Shown piece after piece: positions 43,845 through 54,985 of a stretch of DNA of 64,000 bases (position 1 is its first letter; every line of letters starts with the position of its first letter). The notes under the pieces were generated by a model that saw only the letters and a program-made list of their open reading frames with translations, made no database searches and was not told the DNA's origin. Origin of the DNA: Monoplex corrugatus (Eukaryota; Mollusca; Gastropoda; Littorinimorpha; Ranellidae); NCBI GenBank assembly GCA_030674185.1, contig CM060312.1, forward strand, positions 1,234,992 through 1,298,991, written 5' to 3'. A program made the position numbers and the translations under genes.

Positions 43845-46800
43845 ATTATTATTATTATTAAGGGCATTTAGAGCGCCTAATCTTTCTGGAAAGCCCTAAG
43901 CGCTTACAAACTGTACAATACACATTACATCGAACATAAAAACATAGGCCTAATATAATTTTCATCATACATGGCGGACCTCTGTCACTCCATCCCACAA
44001 GCACATACACACCGTTAATAATATCAAATATTAGTACCTACTCTCTGGCACACACACACATATCCTCCTCCCACCCCGAGACATATCTATAGGCGCACAG
44101 CAATAACATACACAGAAGCACGCTAGCGCGCAGACAGCATAGCTCTTTTAGGTTAATAAATTTCAGAGAGGAAAGAGATGCGTTTTCAAGCCAGATTTAA
44201 ATGACTGAAGACTTGTTTTGTGCCTCAGCGGGTAGGGAAGTGAATTCCATGAGGAAGGGGCTTGAAAAGAAAAGGATCGCTCACCATATGATTTTGTTCG
44301 AAAAGTTGGGATTCGAAATAAGCGGGTATCGGCTGAGGTACGAAGATGACGAGATGGAACGTATAGTTGAAGATATTCAGACAGGTAAGAGGGAATAGAA
44401 TTGTCGAAGTATCTGAAGCACTGAACAGCAATTTTATGTTGGATCCTTTTCAACACAGGTAACCAATGCAAGTCTTGGAGAAGAGGAGAGACATGCTGAA
44501 ATTTGGAAGACCGAAATACTAGCCGAGCGGCATGGTTCTGTACTTTCTGAAGTTTGTCAAGGAGCTGTTTTGGGGAACCAGACAGAAGGGAATTACAATA
44601 GTCAAGACGAGAAAGAACGAAAGCACAAACTAATATTTTAGTAGCTTCGAGAGTAAGGAGATGACGGATGGAACCTATTCTACGAAGTTCAAGGTAACAG
44701 ACACGACAGATGTTTGAGACATGCTGCTGAAAGTTAAGAGTGTTGTCGATGGTGACACCTAGATTCTTAACTTTTTGGGAGAGGGTGATGTCTGTCCCAT
44801 TCAGTGATATGGAAGATGGAATTAAGTCACAGTTGAGAAGTTTTTTAGGAGTAATGAAAATCATTTCAGTTTTGTCTTGGTTTAGTTGTAATTTGTTGCA
44901 AGTCATCCAGTCTTTCACGTCGGAAATGCAGGCTTTAGTGGTTTGTACGATGTTGTTTACATTAGAGATGGGACCAGAATTGTAAATTTGATTGTCATCT
45001 GAGAAGCTATGATGTGATACAGAATGGCGGAGAATAATATTTGCGAGAGGCTGCGTGTACAAAACAAAGAGAACTGGACCCAGGACGGATCCTTGAGGAA
45101 CGCCATATCTGAGGGCTGAGGGAGGTGAGGGCAAGCCATTTACAGATACAGTCTGTGTGCGGTCAGAGAGATATGACTGAAACCAGGAGAGAGCGGAGCC
45201 AGAAATTCCGTAGCAGTTGTGGAGGCGCCAAAGCAGTATCTCATGGTCTATAGTGTCGAAGGCAGCAGACAAATCTAAGAGAGAGAGAAGAGAAATGTCA
45301 CCATCATCAAGGGGATGTCAGAAGATCGTTCACAATTTTCAATAAAGCAGTTTCAGTGCTATGTCCTGATCTATATGCTGACTGATTGGGATATAATAAA
45401 TGGTTTGATTCAAGATGTTCTAGAAGTTGGTGTAAAATCATTTTTTCAGTTACCTTGGAAAGAAAGGGGAGATTGGAGACAGGCCGGTAGTTTTTGAGAA
45501 TATCTGGATCAAGAGAAGGTTTCTTTAGGAGAGGTTTGACAATAGCTGATTTGAATGAGCTTGGGAAGATGCCTGACACCAGTGAATGATTGATGGCAGA
45601 TGTAAAGAATGGGAGTAGAGTATCCAAACATTGTGTCAAAACAGAAGCTGGGAGGGGGTCTAATTCACTGGTTTTGATAGCAGAGTCCTTGATAGTTTTC
45701 TTCACAAAAGACTCAGAGACAGGCTGAAAGGATGTCAGTGGGCAGCCAGAGAAGGTTGGTTCAGGCATTGAAAGAGGAGGGGTATTTTGCGAATCGAGAC
45801 TATCACGAATGTCAAAAAGTTTCCCATTAAAGAAGTTAGAGAATGCTAGAGGAAGGTCAGCAGGTGGAACATGAGAAGGTATAGGGCTGTTTTTAGTTTT
45901 ACAGAGAAGAGTGTTAATAATGTTGAAGAGCTGTTTAAAAGTTGTGGCAGACGTAATTTTAGCATTATAGAATGAAACCTTTGCACTATGGACAAGTTTA
46001 TCAAATGCTTTCTTTGCAGACTGGAAGGATTGTTTATGCACAGTTGATTTGTGTTTGATCATCCGTCTCTCAGCACGTCTTCTCTCACGCTTGGCAGCCT
46101 GGAGCTGAGGTCCAGCGGCAGCATACCAGGGTGAAGGGGGACGATGAGAGACCTTCCTTTGGGTGGTTGGAGCATGCTGATCGAGGCAATTGCGGAGGAC
46201 AGCGTCAAGATCGTCGGCAGAAGTTGGCTGAGAATTGAGGAGTTGGGAATGGAGGTTGCTGTTGAACGATGGAAAGTCGATGGTTGACAGGTTTCTGGCC
46301 ATGACGTAGATTTGACGTGGAGGAGGTTTTGATAGTTGAAGTTGGCTCAGGATGCAGTAGTGGTCAGAAGGGAGAGTTTGAATGACATCAGTGGACTGGA
46401 GGATATTGTCACTGTCTCTGTGTACAAGCCAGTCTAGTGTATGTCCTTTAATGTGGGTTGGAGTTTGGATGGCTTGAGTTAGGTCGAAGGTGTTGAGTAA
46501 CTCGGTAGTCTTTGCAGTCAGATTGTTGGAGGGTACGTCGTAGTGGATGTTGAAGTCGCCGGTCAGAATTAAAGATCCTTTCAGATTGTTGCAGTATTCT
46601 AAGAGGTCATGAAATTGGTCAACAAAATCAGAGTCAGACAGATGGTTCTTTCTGTTTGGTGGTGGTCTATAGAGGCAGAAAATGTGGGCGCAAGATTGAG
46701 GAAAAGACAGAGTCAGTTGTACAAGTTCAAATGAGGAGTGGTGGAAGGGAAAGCCGGACACAGTAGAAACATATGGCAGAAGGGGAGAAGCAATGACGAG

Positions 46801-47613
46801 AGCGATGCCACCTCCACGGGATGACCGTGGGAAAGAGAATGTCTTAAATCCCGGAGGTGCCAGATCCTTCACTTTCGGTTCATCACCCTCAGATTTGAAC
46901 CACGTTTCGGTGACACAGAAAATGTCAACATTGTGTTCAGTAATGAAGTAATTCATAGCTGACCGTTTCACTTTCGGGCAAGCAGACTGAGCATTGAAGA
47001 TAGCTAGGTTCATGGATGTTGCATTGTGAGAAGTGGCAGCAGCAGGAAGAAGAGGAATGTCAATCAAATTTCTGACATTGACTGAAGGTTTGGTGTCGAC
47101 ACATGGAGAAGAATTGTCCAGTTTCAGTGGCAGATTCGAAGTTGTAGGGTGATAAACTTCATGCACCTGTGGATTTTTAGTATCATGTTGGCCAAATCTG
47201 GAGCTTAACACAGTTATTTTTCTTTGTTTTCGGCGTCCACCTCTGTGGGTACGTGTTTTCGGAAGATGGTAGCCAATGCCAAGATTCTTGATGGCAGAGA
47301 CAGCAGAGGGCTTCAGAGTTGAAGGGGTTACGACCAGGAGTTGTTCACGTGTATAAACAAAAGTAGGAGAGCGTGGCGGAGAAAATGACTCTTGCAAGCG
47401 CCTGTCTGTGAAGAAAGAAGGGTTGAAACTGGAGGAAACGGATTTCTCGTGCAGAAAGAAGTGTTTACGTCGAACTGTTTGAAATGGCGGATTGTGGCAA
47501 TGAAGGCTGTTGGCGAAATTTAAAACAAAAGCAAACCAGATCACACGACATTCAAAGTTAACATTATATGAAGTTAATAAGAAGCACTGATTAGTGATAC
47601 TTGATCCCCGCAT
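43845..47613 (-). mobile_element. L2-like LINE E, near full length, nearly intact
   Basis: Minus strand. It has a (TAA)n tail at 43845-43860 preceded by aagcgcttagggctttccag, a 3' UTR, and two open frames separated by a single frameshift near 45305. The endonuclease and most of the RT are complete. The family differs from L2 copies 1-3 in sequence and tail. The 5' end is not precisely definable; 47613 is the limit of the open frame. Confidence 0.88.
44163..47613 (-). pseudogene. Endonuclease-RT polyprotein of L2-like element E, one 1-bp lesion
   Basis: N-terminal region of about 200 residues, basic, with TREQLL and HRGGRRKQRK stretches. Endonuclease from MNLAIFNAQS (about 47013): VTETWF, FCLYRPPP, LILTGDFNIHYD, LDWLVHRD and LPSDHYCIL give the N, E, D and H positions. 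RT: NYRPVSNLPFLSKVTEKM, SAYRSGHSTETALL, then a break at 45305 where TCCCCTTGATG has one extra C. The second segment has LSAAFDTIDHEILL, GVPQGSVLGPVLF, FSDDNQIY (Ser where YADD or FADD has Ala) and a thumb ending KTHLFPL. Apart from this single base in a C-run I see no stop in about 1,140 codons, so the break may be a consensus error. Confidence 0.85.
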
Positions 47614-47896
47614 GTGTTGGCCTTATTGTTGATAGGTCAGTGCCTAACTTCACAGCAACAAAAATCATACCAAACCAAACCACTGTTCACAAATGCAATC
47701 TGATTTAAGAATAATGTTGATAAAAGAGTTTGTTGACATGCTGGTGCTCTTGGATTATTTCACTGATGATTTTAGACTTTTTTTGTGGATTTTGGACAAT
47801 GTTGTGTACTTTTCATGATGTACATAACATCACATCAGCATCTGCATGGTCTGGATTTTGTGAAGTTTTGAACATATGGTACTGATGTTAAATTTG

Positions 47897-48640
47897 TAAT
47901 CATCATCATCAGGTGCCCTGCCGCATGGCGTTGGTGATCATGGCCTTCGAGATGTCTCTATCTCTCGTTGCCCCTAGCATCTCCCTCACCCTCCTCGTCA
48001 CCAGCCACTCCGCAAGTCCGTCCAGCATTTTCTCCCTGGGTCTACCTGGTGCTCTCTTTCCCTCCAGCTTTCCCGTTGTGACCAGGTGCTCCAAATCCCC
48101 CTTCCTCATAAAATGGCCTATAAATGTTGCCTGTCTTTTCCTAATCTTCCTTATGAGTGATCTACTTGTGTCTGCCTCCATCAAGACTGTCTCGTTTGTT
48201 TTCTTTGCTATCCATGGAACTCTCAACATTCTTCTTAGAAACCACATCTCGGCTGCCTCAATCTTGTTCTGGCTTTGCTTGTTGATTGTCCACGCCTCAC
48301 ATCTGTACAACAGTATTGGTTCTATATGTAACATTCAAGAACTCTCTTCCTGAAGTTAATTGATAGGCATTTGTTGGTAAGAATGCTTTTCATCTTCTTG
48401 AATGCTGTTTTGGCTTGGCCGATTCTGCCGGCTATTTCTGATGTGCATCTGCCGTCTGATGAAATGATCGTTCCCAGGTATTTAAATTTATCAACCTGTG
48501 TCAAGGTTGTGCCATTTGCTGTTATTTTGCATGAGGGGATTTCATGTTTTTTACCGATTACCATGACTTCAGTCTTCTTGCTATTTAGCTCCAACCCTCT
48601 ATTTTTGCTTTCTATTTCTGTTATATTCATCAGCAGGCCC
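47897..48640 (-). mobile_element. RTE-type LINE copy C3, 3' part
   Basis: Minus strand from about 48640: NITEIESKNRGLELNSKKTE, VDKFKYLGTIISSDGRCTSE, then RCEAWTINKQSQNKIEAAEM and WFLRRMLRVPWIAKKTNETV, and GRPREKMLDGLAEW. It ends in the ccgcatggcg stretch with a (GAT)n tail at 47897-47910. It is clearly the same family as C1 and C2 and better preserved, with one frame break near 48330. Confidence 0.88.
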
Positions 48641-48799
48641 ATACAAAGATCAAGGAGCAAGTGATCAGGAAGCTTAATGCAGACAACACTGCCCTTGTTA
48701 CTTGCACTGAGTCGACCATACACAGATTGACATTGTTCTGCAGAAACTACTTAAATCTTTGGTCATGAAGTCAGCCTGAAGGGGACTGAAATTTCTCCA

Positions 48800-49996
48800 T
48801 CAAGTTACAGTGTAGGGAGAGCACCACCCTCCCAGTATTTCTGTCTGACAACGTGTTACAGTGTAGGAAGAGCACCACCCTCCCAGTATTTCTGTCTGAC
48901 AATGTGTTACAGTGTAGGAAGAGCACCACCCTCCCAGTATTTCTGTCTGACAACGTGTTACAGTGTAGGAAGAGCACCACCCTCCCAGTATTTCTGTCTG
49001 ACAACGTGTTACAGTGTAGGAAGAGCACCACCCTCCCAGTATTTCTGTCTGACAATGTGTTACAGTGTAGGAAGAGCACCACCCTCCCAGTATTTCTGTC
49101 TGACAACGTGTTACAGTGTAGGAAGAGCACCACCCTCCCAGTATTTCTGTCTGACAATGTGTTACAGTGTAGGAAGAGTACCACCCACCCAGTATTTCTG
49201 TCTGACAACGTGTTACAGTGTAGGAAGAGTACCACCCAGTATTTCTGTCTGACAACGTGTTACAGTGTAGGAAGAGTACCACCCACCCAGTATTTCTGTA
49301 TGACAACGTGTTACAGTGTAGGAAGAGTACCACCCACCCAGTATTTCTGTCTGACAACGTGTTACAGTGTAGGAAGAGTACCACCCAGTATTTCTGTCTG
49401 ACAACGTGTTACAGTGTATGAAGAGTACCACCCTCCCAGTATTTCTGTCTGACAACGTGTTACAGTGTAGGAAGAGTACCACCCAGTATTTCTGTCTGAC
49501 AACGTGTTACAGTGTAGAAAGAGTACCACCCACCCAGTATTTCTGTCTGACAACGTGTTACAGTGTAGGAAGAGTACCACCCTCCCAGTATTTCTGTTTG
49601 ACAACGTGTTACAGTGTAGGAAGAGCACCACCCACCCAGTATTTCTGTCTGACAACATGTTACAGTGTAAGAAGAGTACCACCCAGTATTTCTGTCTGAC
49701 AACGTGTTACAGTGTAGGAAGAGTACCACCCAGTATTTCTGTCTGACAACATGTTACAGTGTAGGAAGAGTACCACCCAGTATTTCTGTCTGACAACATG
49801 TTACAGTGTAGGAAGAGTACCACCCAGTATTTCTGTCTGACAACGTGTTACAGTGTAGGAAGAGCACCACCCTCCCAGTATTTCTGTCTGACAACGTGTT
49901 ACAGTGTAGGAAGAGCACCACCTTCCCAGTATTTCTGTCTGACAACGTGTTACAGTGTAGGAAGAGCACCACCCTCCCAGTATTTCTGTCTGACAC
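48800..49996. repeat. 51/46-bp minisatellite inside LINE G, about 24 copies
   Basis: Units of tgttacagtgtaggaagagc plus accaccctcccagtatttct and gtctgacaacg; a shorter 46-bp unit lacks one ccctc block. Subtype runs: agcaccaccctccc at both ends, agtaccaccc in the middle. Confidence 0.95.
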
Positions 49997-50026
49997 AGCA
50001 GTTAAGGCAGTTGTGGTGTGTAATAT

Positions 50027-51545
50027 CCACTGATGACAGCATGATAAAGAAACTTTGTGGACAGTAACATGATCAAACCACTGTTGACAACATGATAAAG
50101 AAGTGGACAGTAACATGATCAAACCACTGTTGACAACATGATAAAGAAGTGGACAGTAACATGATCAAACCACTGTTGACAACATGATAAAGTGGACAGT
50201 AACATGATCAAACCACTGTTGACAACATGATAAAGTGGACAGTAGCATGATCAAACCACTGTTGACAACATGATAAAGAAGTGGACAGTAACATGATCAA
50301 ACCACTGATGACATGATAAAGTGGACAGTAACATGATCAAACCACTGATAACAACATGATAAAGAAGTGGACAGTAACATGATCAAACCACTGTTGACAA
50401 CATGATAAAGTGGACAGTAACATGATCAAACCACTGATGACAACATGATAAAGTGGACAGTAACATGATCAAACCACTGTTGACAACATGATAAATTGGA
50501 CAGTAACATGATCAAACCACTGTTGACAACATGATAAAGAAGTGGACAGTAACATGATCAAACCACTGTTGACAACATGATAAAGAAGTGGACAGTAACA
50601 TGATCAAACCACTGTTGACAACATGATAAAGAAGTGGACAGTAACATGATCAAACCACTGATGACAACATGATAAAGTGGACAGTAACATGATCAAACCA
50701 CTGTTGACAACATGATAAAGTGGACAGTAACATGATCAAACCACTGTTGACAACATGATAAAGAAGTGGACAGTAACATGATCAAACCACTGTTGACAAC
50801 ATGATAAATGGACAGTAACATGATCAAACCACTGTTGACAACATGATAAAAGTGGACAGTAACATGATCAAACCACTGATAACAACATGATAAAGAAGTG
50901 GACAGTAACATGATCAAACCACTGATAACAACATGATAAAGAAGTGGACAGTAACATGATCAAACCACTGATAACAACATGATAAAGTGGACAGTAACAT
51001 GATCAAACCACTGATAACAACATGATAAAGTGACAGTAACATGATCAAACCATGTGACAACATGATAAAGTGGACAGTAACATGATCAAACCACTGATGA
51101 CATGATAAAGTGGACAGTAACATGATCAAACCACTGTTGACAACATGATAAAGTGGACAGTAACATGATCAAACCACTGTTGACAACATGATAAAGTGGA
51201 CAGTAACATGATCAAACCACTGTTGACAACATGATAAAGAGTGGACAGTAACATGATCAAACCACTGATAACAACATGATAAAGTGGACAGTAACATGAT
51301 CAAACCACTGATAACAACATGATAAAGAAGTGGACAGTAACATGATCAAACCACTGATGACATGATAAAGTGGACAGTAACATGATCAAACCACTGTTGA
51401 CAACATGATAAGAAGTGGACAGTAACATGATCAAACCACTGATGACAACATGATAAAGTGGACAGTAACATGATCAAACCACTGATGACAACATGATAAA
51501 GTGGACAGTAACATGATCAAACCACTGATAACAAGATGATAAAGA
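50027..51545. repeat. 46/41-bp minisatellite inside LINE G, about 36 copies
   Basis: Units of aacatgataaagaagtggac plus agtaacatgatcaaaccact and gttgac; many units lack gaa in aaagaagtgg. Variants gatgac and gataac occur in runs. Confidence 0.95.
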
Positions 51546-51977
51546 AGTGGACAAAAGCCTGACCAAACCATATAGCACATTGGCAGACTCATCAAACTTG
51601 TGTGTGGAGTAACACTCATCTGACAACAGCACTGAAATCAGCATTGTACAACTTCTTGGTGCTGACAACTCTTCTATGAGGGACAGAGTTCTTGGTAATC
51701 TGTTGTTATCAGCTGCGACTGAACGATTTCATCGTTGTTGTCTTCACACCATCCACAGCATCTACTGGAGTGATTTGTTACCAGCACCAAAGTCGTCATG
51801 GCTGAAGAGACCACCAACACTGAGACTATGCTGGTCAGGATTCAGATTTGCTGGGCAGGACTTGTATCTTCAGGATGGAAGACTTACACTTGTCAAAGAT
51901 GGCAGTGTATGGAGAACTGGACTGTGATTATTGTGATAGAGGGGCACTATGGATGAGATACAAAAACTATTTGAAAA

Positions 51978-52062
51978 ATCTGTGTTGGTGAGGTATGGTC
52001 TGTGTTGGTGAGGTATGATCTGTGTTGTTGGTGAGGTATGATCTGTGTTGGTGAGGTATGAA
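51978..52062. repeat. 20/23-bp tandem repeat, 4 copies
   Basis: Units of tctgtgttggtgaggtatga, one with an added ttg. It lies within the C-terminal part of LINE G. Confidence 0.9.
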
Positions 52063-52309
52063 GACACACAGTCCACCGGGCCATCACCTTGTTTGAGGAC
52101 ACTGGAAGGATTGCTGTCGAGGATATAGGAGTACAGGGACCAACTAAAAACAAAGACGCAGCACAGACTGGACTTTTCATCTATAATCACTGTGGAGAGA
52201 TGTGCCTTCCCCTCATATACCTCATCAGCTATCAACACATCTGCAATAGACAGATTCACCTCCTTCCTGAATCTTCATTCATAAAGCTGAGCCATGATAC
52301 TCATCTGTT

Positions 52310-52565
52310 TGCATTGTTAACATGTAAATATTGTGATTGTTATGTGAATGTGTCCCTTTAAGTTATACACACATCTGTTTCCATTGTTAACATCTAAATG
52401 TTTTGATATGGATGTTGTTGTTTTTAGAGGTATACACAACTGTGTAGCCTACATTGTTAACATATGAATATTTTGATGTGGGTGTGGTCTTCTTTAACAT
52501 ATACACAACTGTTTGCATGGTTAAGGCATGTATGTTTTGATGTAGGGTTGCGTTGTGTTTTTCAG
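52310..52565 (+). repeat. Decayed 65-75-bp tandem repeat ending at the exon 4 acceptor
   Basis: Four diverged units, each with tatacacaactgtttgc-like, attgttaacatatgaatatt-like and ttttgatgtgggtgt-like blocks followed by a T-rich end. The last unit's T-rich end is gttgtgtttttcag, the exon 4 acceptor; the unit two copies upstream ends gttgtttttag at 52427. Confidence 0.8.
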
Positions 52566-52677
52566 GTCGTATTCAAAGCCTGATTGACCAAGGCTTGTTG
52601 AAGACACAGAGCATCCGACTTTTTGTGCTGGATGAAGCTGATAAACTGTTGGAAGAAGGCTTTCAGCCCCAGATCAA
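52566..52677 (+). CDS. DDX20: DDX20 coding exon 4: DEAD box (motif II)
   Basis: A 112-nt exon: [20 protein letters not shown] then [23 protein letters not shown] is the Walker B motif that coordinates magnesium and activates water for ATP hydrolysis; [12 protein letters not shown] is characteristic of this subfamily. Acceptor tttttcag|GTC, donor ATCAA|gtgagg. The phase 2 intron makes the split codon AA|T (Asn), so the joined sequence reads QINWIYSS-like, as in vertebrate DDX20. Confidence 0.94.
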
Positions 52678-52971
52678 GTGAGGCATCAGCATTCTATTTT
52701 TTCCCCTTTTGTTGTTTTTTCTTTGTCGTTGAAAGTTTGTCACAGTTATTTTTCTTCTTCTAAAAGTTCATTCTCGAGTCATGCTTTTCTTTAAATTAAT
52801 TTGGACTCACTGTGCATTACACATAATCAGAAGTTTTAGTGGAGTACGGAGAACTCATGCTGTATGTTGAGAGCTGACCACACTTCCACTATGTTGTTAC
52901 AGCCTGTGTTTTGCTGGACATTTGTGCTGTGTGTTTTCATCTTCCATAAGGCAGAGGACACTGACTTGACT

Positions 52972-53172
52972 TACAGGATGTGTAACATGCATGTTTGATA
53001 CTGTGCCTGTGTCTATGAAGGGGGCTGGTGACTTACAGGATGTGTAACATGCATGTTGTATGTGATAAGGGCGCTGGGGGCCTTTTGTAGTCCTTGATGA
53101 AGGGGGCTGGTGACTTACAGGATGTGTAACATGCATGTTTGATACTGTGCCTGTGTCTATGAAGGGGGCTGG
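52972..53172. repeat. About 60-bp tandem repeat, 3 copies
   Basis: Units begin acttacaggatgtgtaacat and end atgaagggggctggt. The middle unit has a different centre (gataagggcgctgggggcct). Confidence 0.9.
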
Positions 53173-53499
53173 GTATAAAATCGGGCAAGTCTGCACACAT
53201 GGTGATGTGGGAGGGCGGACAAACCTTCACCTTTCAGCCACCAGGTGGAGGTATCCAGGCAGACTGAATCCACGACTCCCTGACTGGAAGTTCAACATTT
53301 ACTCGCTGGACTAACACACCTGTCGAACAGATATTCATACTTTTTCCCTCTAAGATTTAGTATGAGTTCATTCACTTTGACCCTTGTGAGTTTGATAAGA
53401 TAAAGGTGTTGCCCTTTTATCAGAGTAAATTTGTGGGGAAATGATAGTTTGGGTAGAGGGGAAGTTGTGTCATATACTCACTGCCTAATGCGTCATCTC

Positions 53500-53727
53500 T
53501 TATGTAGTGTTGTCATGTCATTGGATTGTTTGATGTCACTATGTCATGTGGTGTCATGTCATTCTTTATTGTATGGTGTCACTATGGTGCCATTATAGTG
53601 AGGTGTTATTAGGTTATTGTATGGTGTCCTGTCATGTGATTGGGCGTATTGTATGGTGTCACTGTGGTGTCAAGATCATGTGTTGTGTCATCAGTGTATT
53701 GTTTGCTGTCATTATGGTTATGTCATA
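53500..53727. repeat. Decayed edge of minisatellite N
   Basis: Scattered pieces of the N unit (ttgtatggtgtcactatgg, gtattgtatggtgtcac) with unequal spacing. This is the old edge of the array, cut by the LINE at 53728. Confidence 0.75.
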
Positions 53728-54985
53728 TCACATTAACTACAATTTCTGCAAAGATCTACAACCTTAATGCTCCTAAATAGGATAAGGCCGGAAATAGATC
53801 CAGTTCTGAGGAAAAACCAAAACAGGTTTCGCCAAAACAGATCGACATCTGGACATATACTCACCATCAGACGTATATTGGAAGGCATAAAAACCAAAAA
53901 CCTTTCAGTTGTCTCCTATTTATCGACTTTTCCAAAGCTTTTGATTCGATCCACTGAGGAAAGATGAAGAAGATTCTAACTGCATATGGACTACCCAAGG
54001 AAACAGTATCAGAATACCCGCTGTTGTGGTTCACTCCCCCGATGGAGACACAGACTTCTTCGACATCACTGCTGGAGTCCTTCAAGGAGATACGCTTGCC
54101 CACTACATTTTCATCATCTGTTTCAATTATGTGCTGAGGAAAGCAGTGGATAAGAACAAAAAATTTGGCTTTACCCTCACAGAACAGAAGAGCAGACGCT
54201 ACCCTGTGGTAAAGATAACAGATGCGGATTACGCTGATGACCTGGCTGTTCTCGCAGACCTCCTAAAGGATGCAACATCTCTCCTTCACAGTGTTGAAAG
54301 AACAGCAATGGAGATCGGGCTCCACCTCAGTGTGAACAAACCAGTGTTCATCTGTCTGAATCAAGATGCATCAGAAGGTATGAGAAGTCTCAATGGAGAT
54401 ACGATCAAACAAGTTCAAGACTTTAAATACCTTGGCAGCTACATTGACTCCACAGAACAAGACGTCAACACCAGACTCAGAAATGCCTGGGGTGCACTAA
54501 ATCAACTGGACAAGATCTGGAAATCCAATCTACCAGACAACCTGAAAAGGAACTTCTTCCGAGCAGCAGTAGAGTCCGTTCTTACATATGGCTCAATCTT
54601 TTGGACCCTAACAACGACATTGGAGAGGAAGATTGATGGAGAACACACACGAATGCTGCGTGCAGCCCTGAACAAATCCTGGAGAGAACATCCAATTAAA
54701 GAGTTATATGGCAAGATCCCACCATCAGTAAATCAATACATCAACAAAGACTGTGCTTCGCGGGACACTGCTGGCATAGCAAAGAAGAACTGGTGGGGGA
54801 TGTTCTATTATGGAGACCCAGTCATGGCAACAAAGACCAGGACGTCCAAAGAAGACCTTCATCGACCAACTGATGGATGATACGGACTGTCAGTATGATG
54901 AACTACCTACTGCAATGTCTGACAGAGAAGGATGGAAGAAACGTGTTATGGATAGTGGAGCAAGCTCGACATGATGATGATGATA
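53728..54985 (+). mobile_element. LINE L, 5'-truncated, inside minisatellite N
   Basis: Begins in the RT fingers (LNRIRPEIDPVLRKNQN, 53770) and runs to a (GAT)n tail at 54973-54984. The C-terminal WGALNQLDKIWKSNLPD and LTYGSIFWTLTTTLERKIDG segments belong to a LINE family common in cnidarians and molluscs. The array continues directly after the tail. Confidence 0.88.
53767..54973 (+). pseudogene. RT ORF of LINE L, frameshifted
   Basis: Fingers with RFRQNRSTSGHILTIRRILE (53823), a decayed motif A (LIRSTEER frame, near 53940; the FSKAFDSIH equivalent is in another frame), VLQGDTLAHYIFI (motif B, 54077), ITDADYADDLAVLADL (motif C with both Asp, 54217), GLHLSVNKPVFICLNQD (54318), FKYLGSYIDSTEQDVN (54423) and the thumb to about 54780. 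The frame 54026-54880 is open for 284 codons; breaks lie near 53920, 54015 and 54840. The tail end VMDSGAS-like peptide precedes the stop near 54973. Confidence 0.85.

Larger units (their letters stand above)
48660..52260 (+). mobile_element. LINE G, RT copy with twin internal arrays
   Basis: Short decayed pieces in the order of RTE-like copies A and B: NADNTALVTCTESTIHRL (48680-48735; the FADD region with N for D), VSLKGTEI (48768), a 51-bp array, a 46/41-bp array, then FHRCCLHTIHSIYWSD (51728-51775, the FHLRSLRRILGISWQD equivalent), MLVRIQICWAGLV (51830-51870), a small repeat, and a Cys/His knuckle YNHCGEMCLPLIYLISYQHIC (near 52180-52245; 21 residues shortened in the family). Coding capacity is gone. 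The assignment rests on collinearity of several weak matches. Confidence 0.65.
39388..52565 (+). other. DDX20: DDX20 intron 3, retrotransposon-rich
   Basis: 13.2 kb with RTE fragments C2 and C3, LINE copies F and G with internal arrays, and the L2-like element E. It ends in a decayed tandem repeat that includes the acceptor of exon 4. Confidence 0.88.

Noticed and set aside
47913..48353. Plus-strand open frame opposite RTE copy C3
   Set aside because: Shadow of the minus-strand LINE ORF, which has the RT C-terminal motifs.
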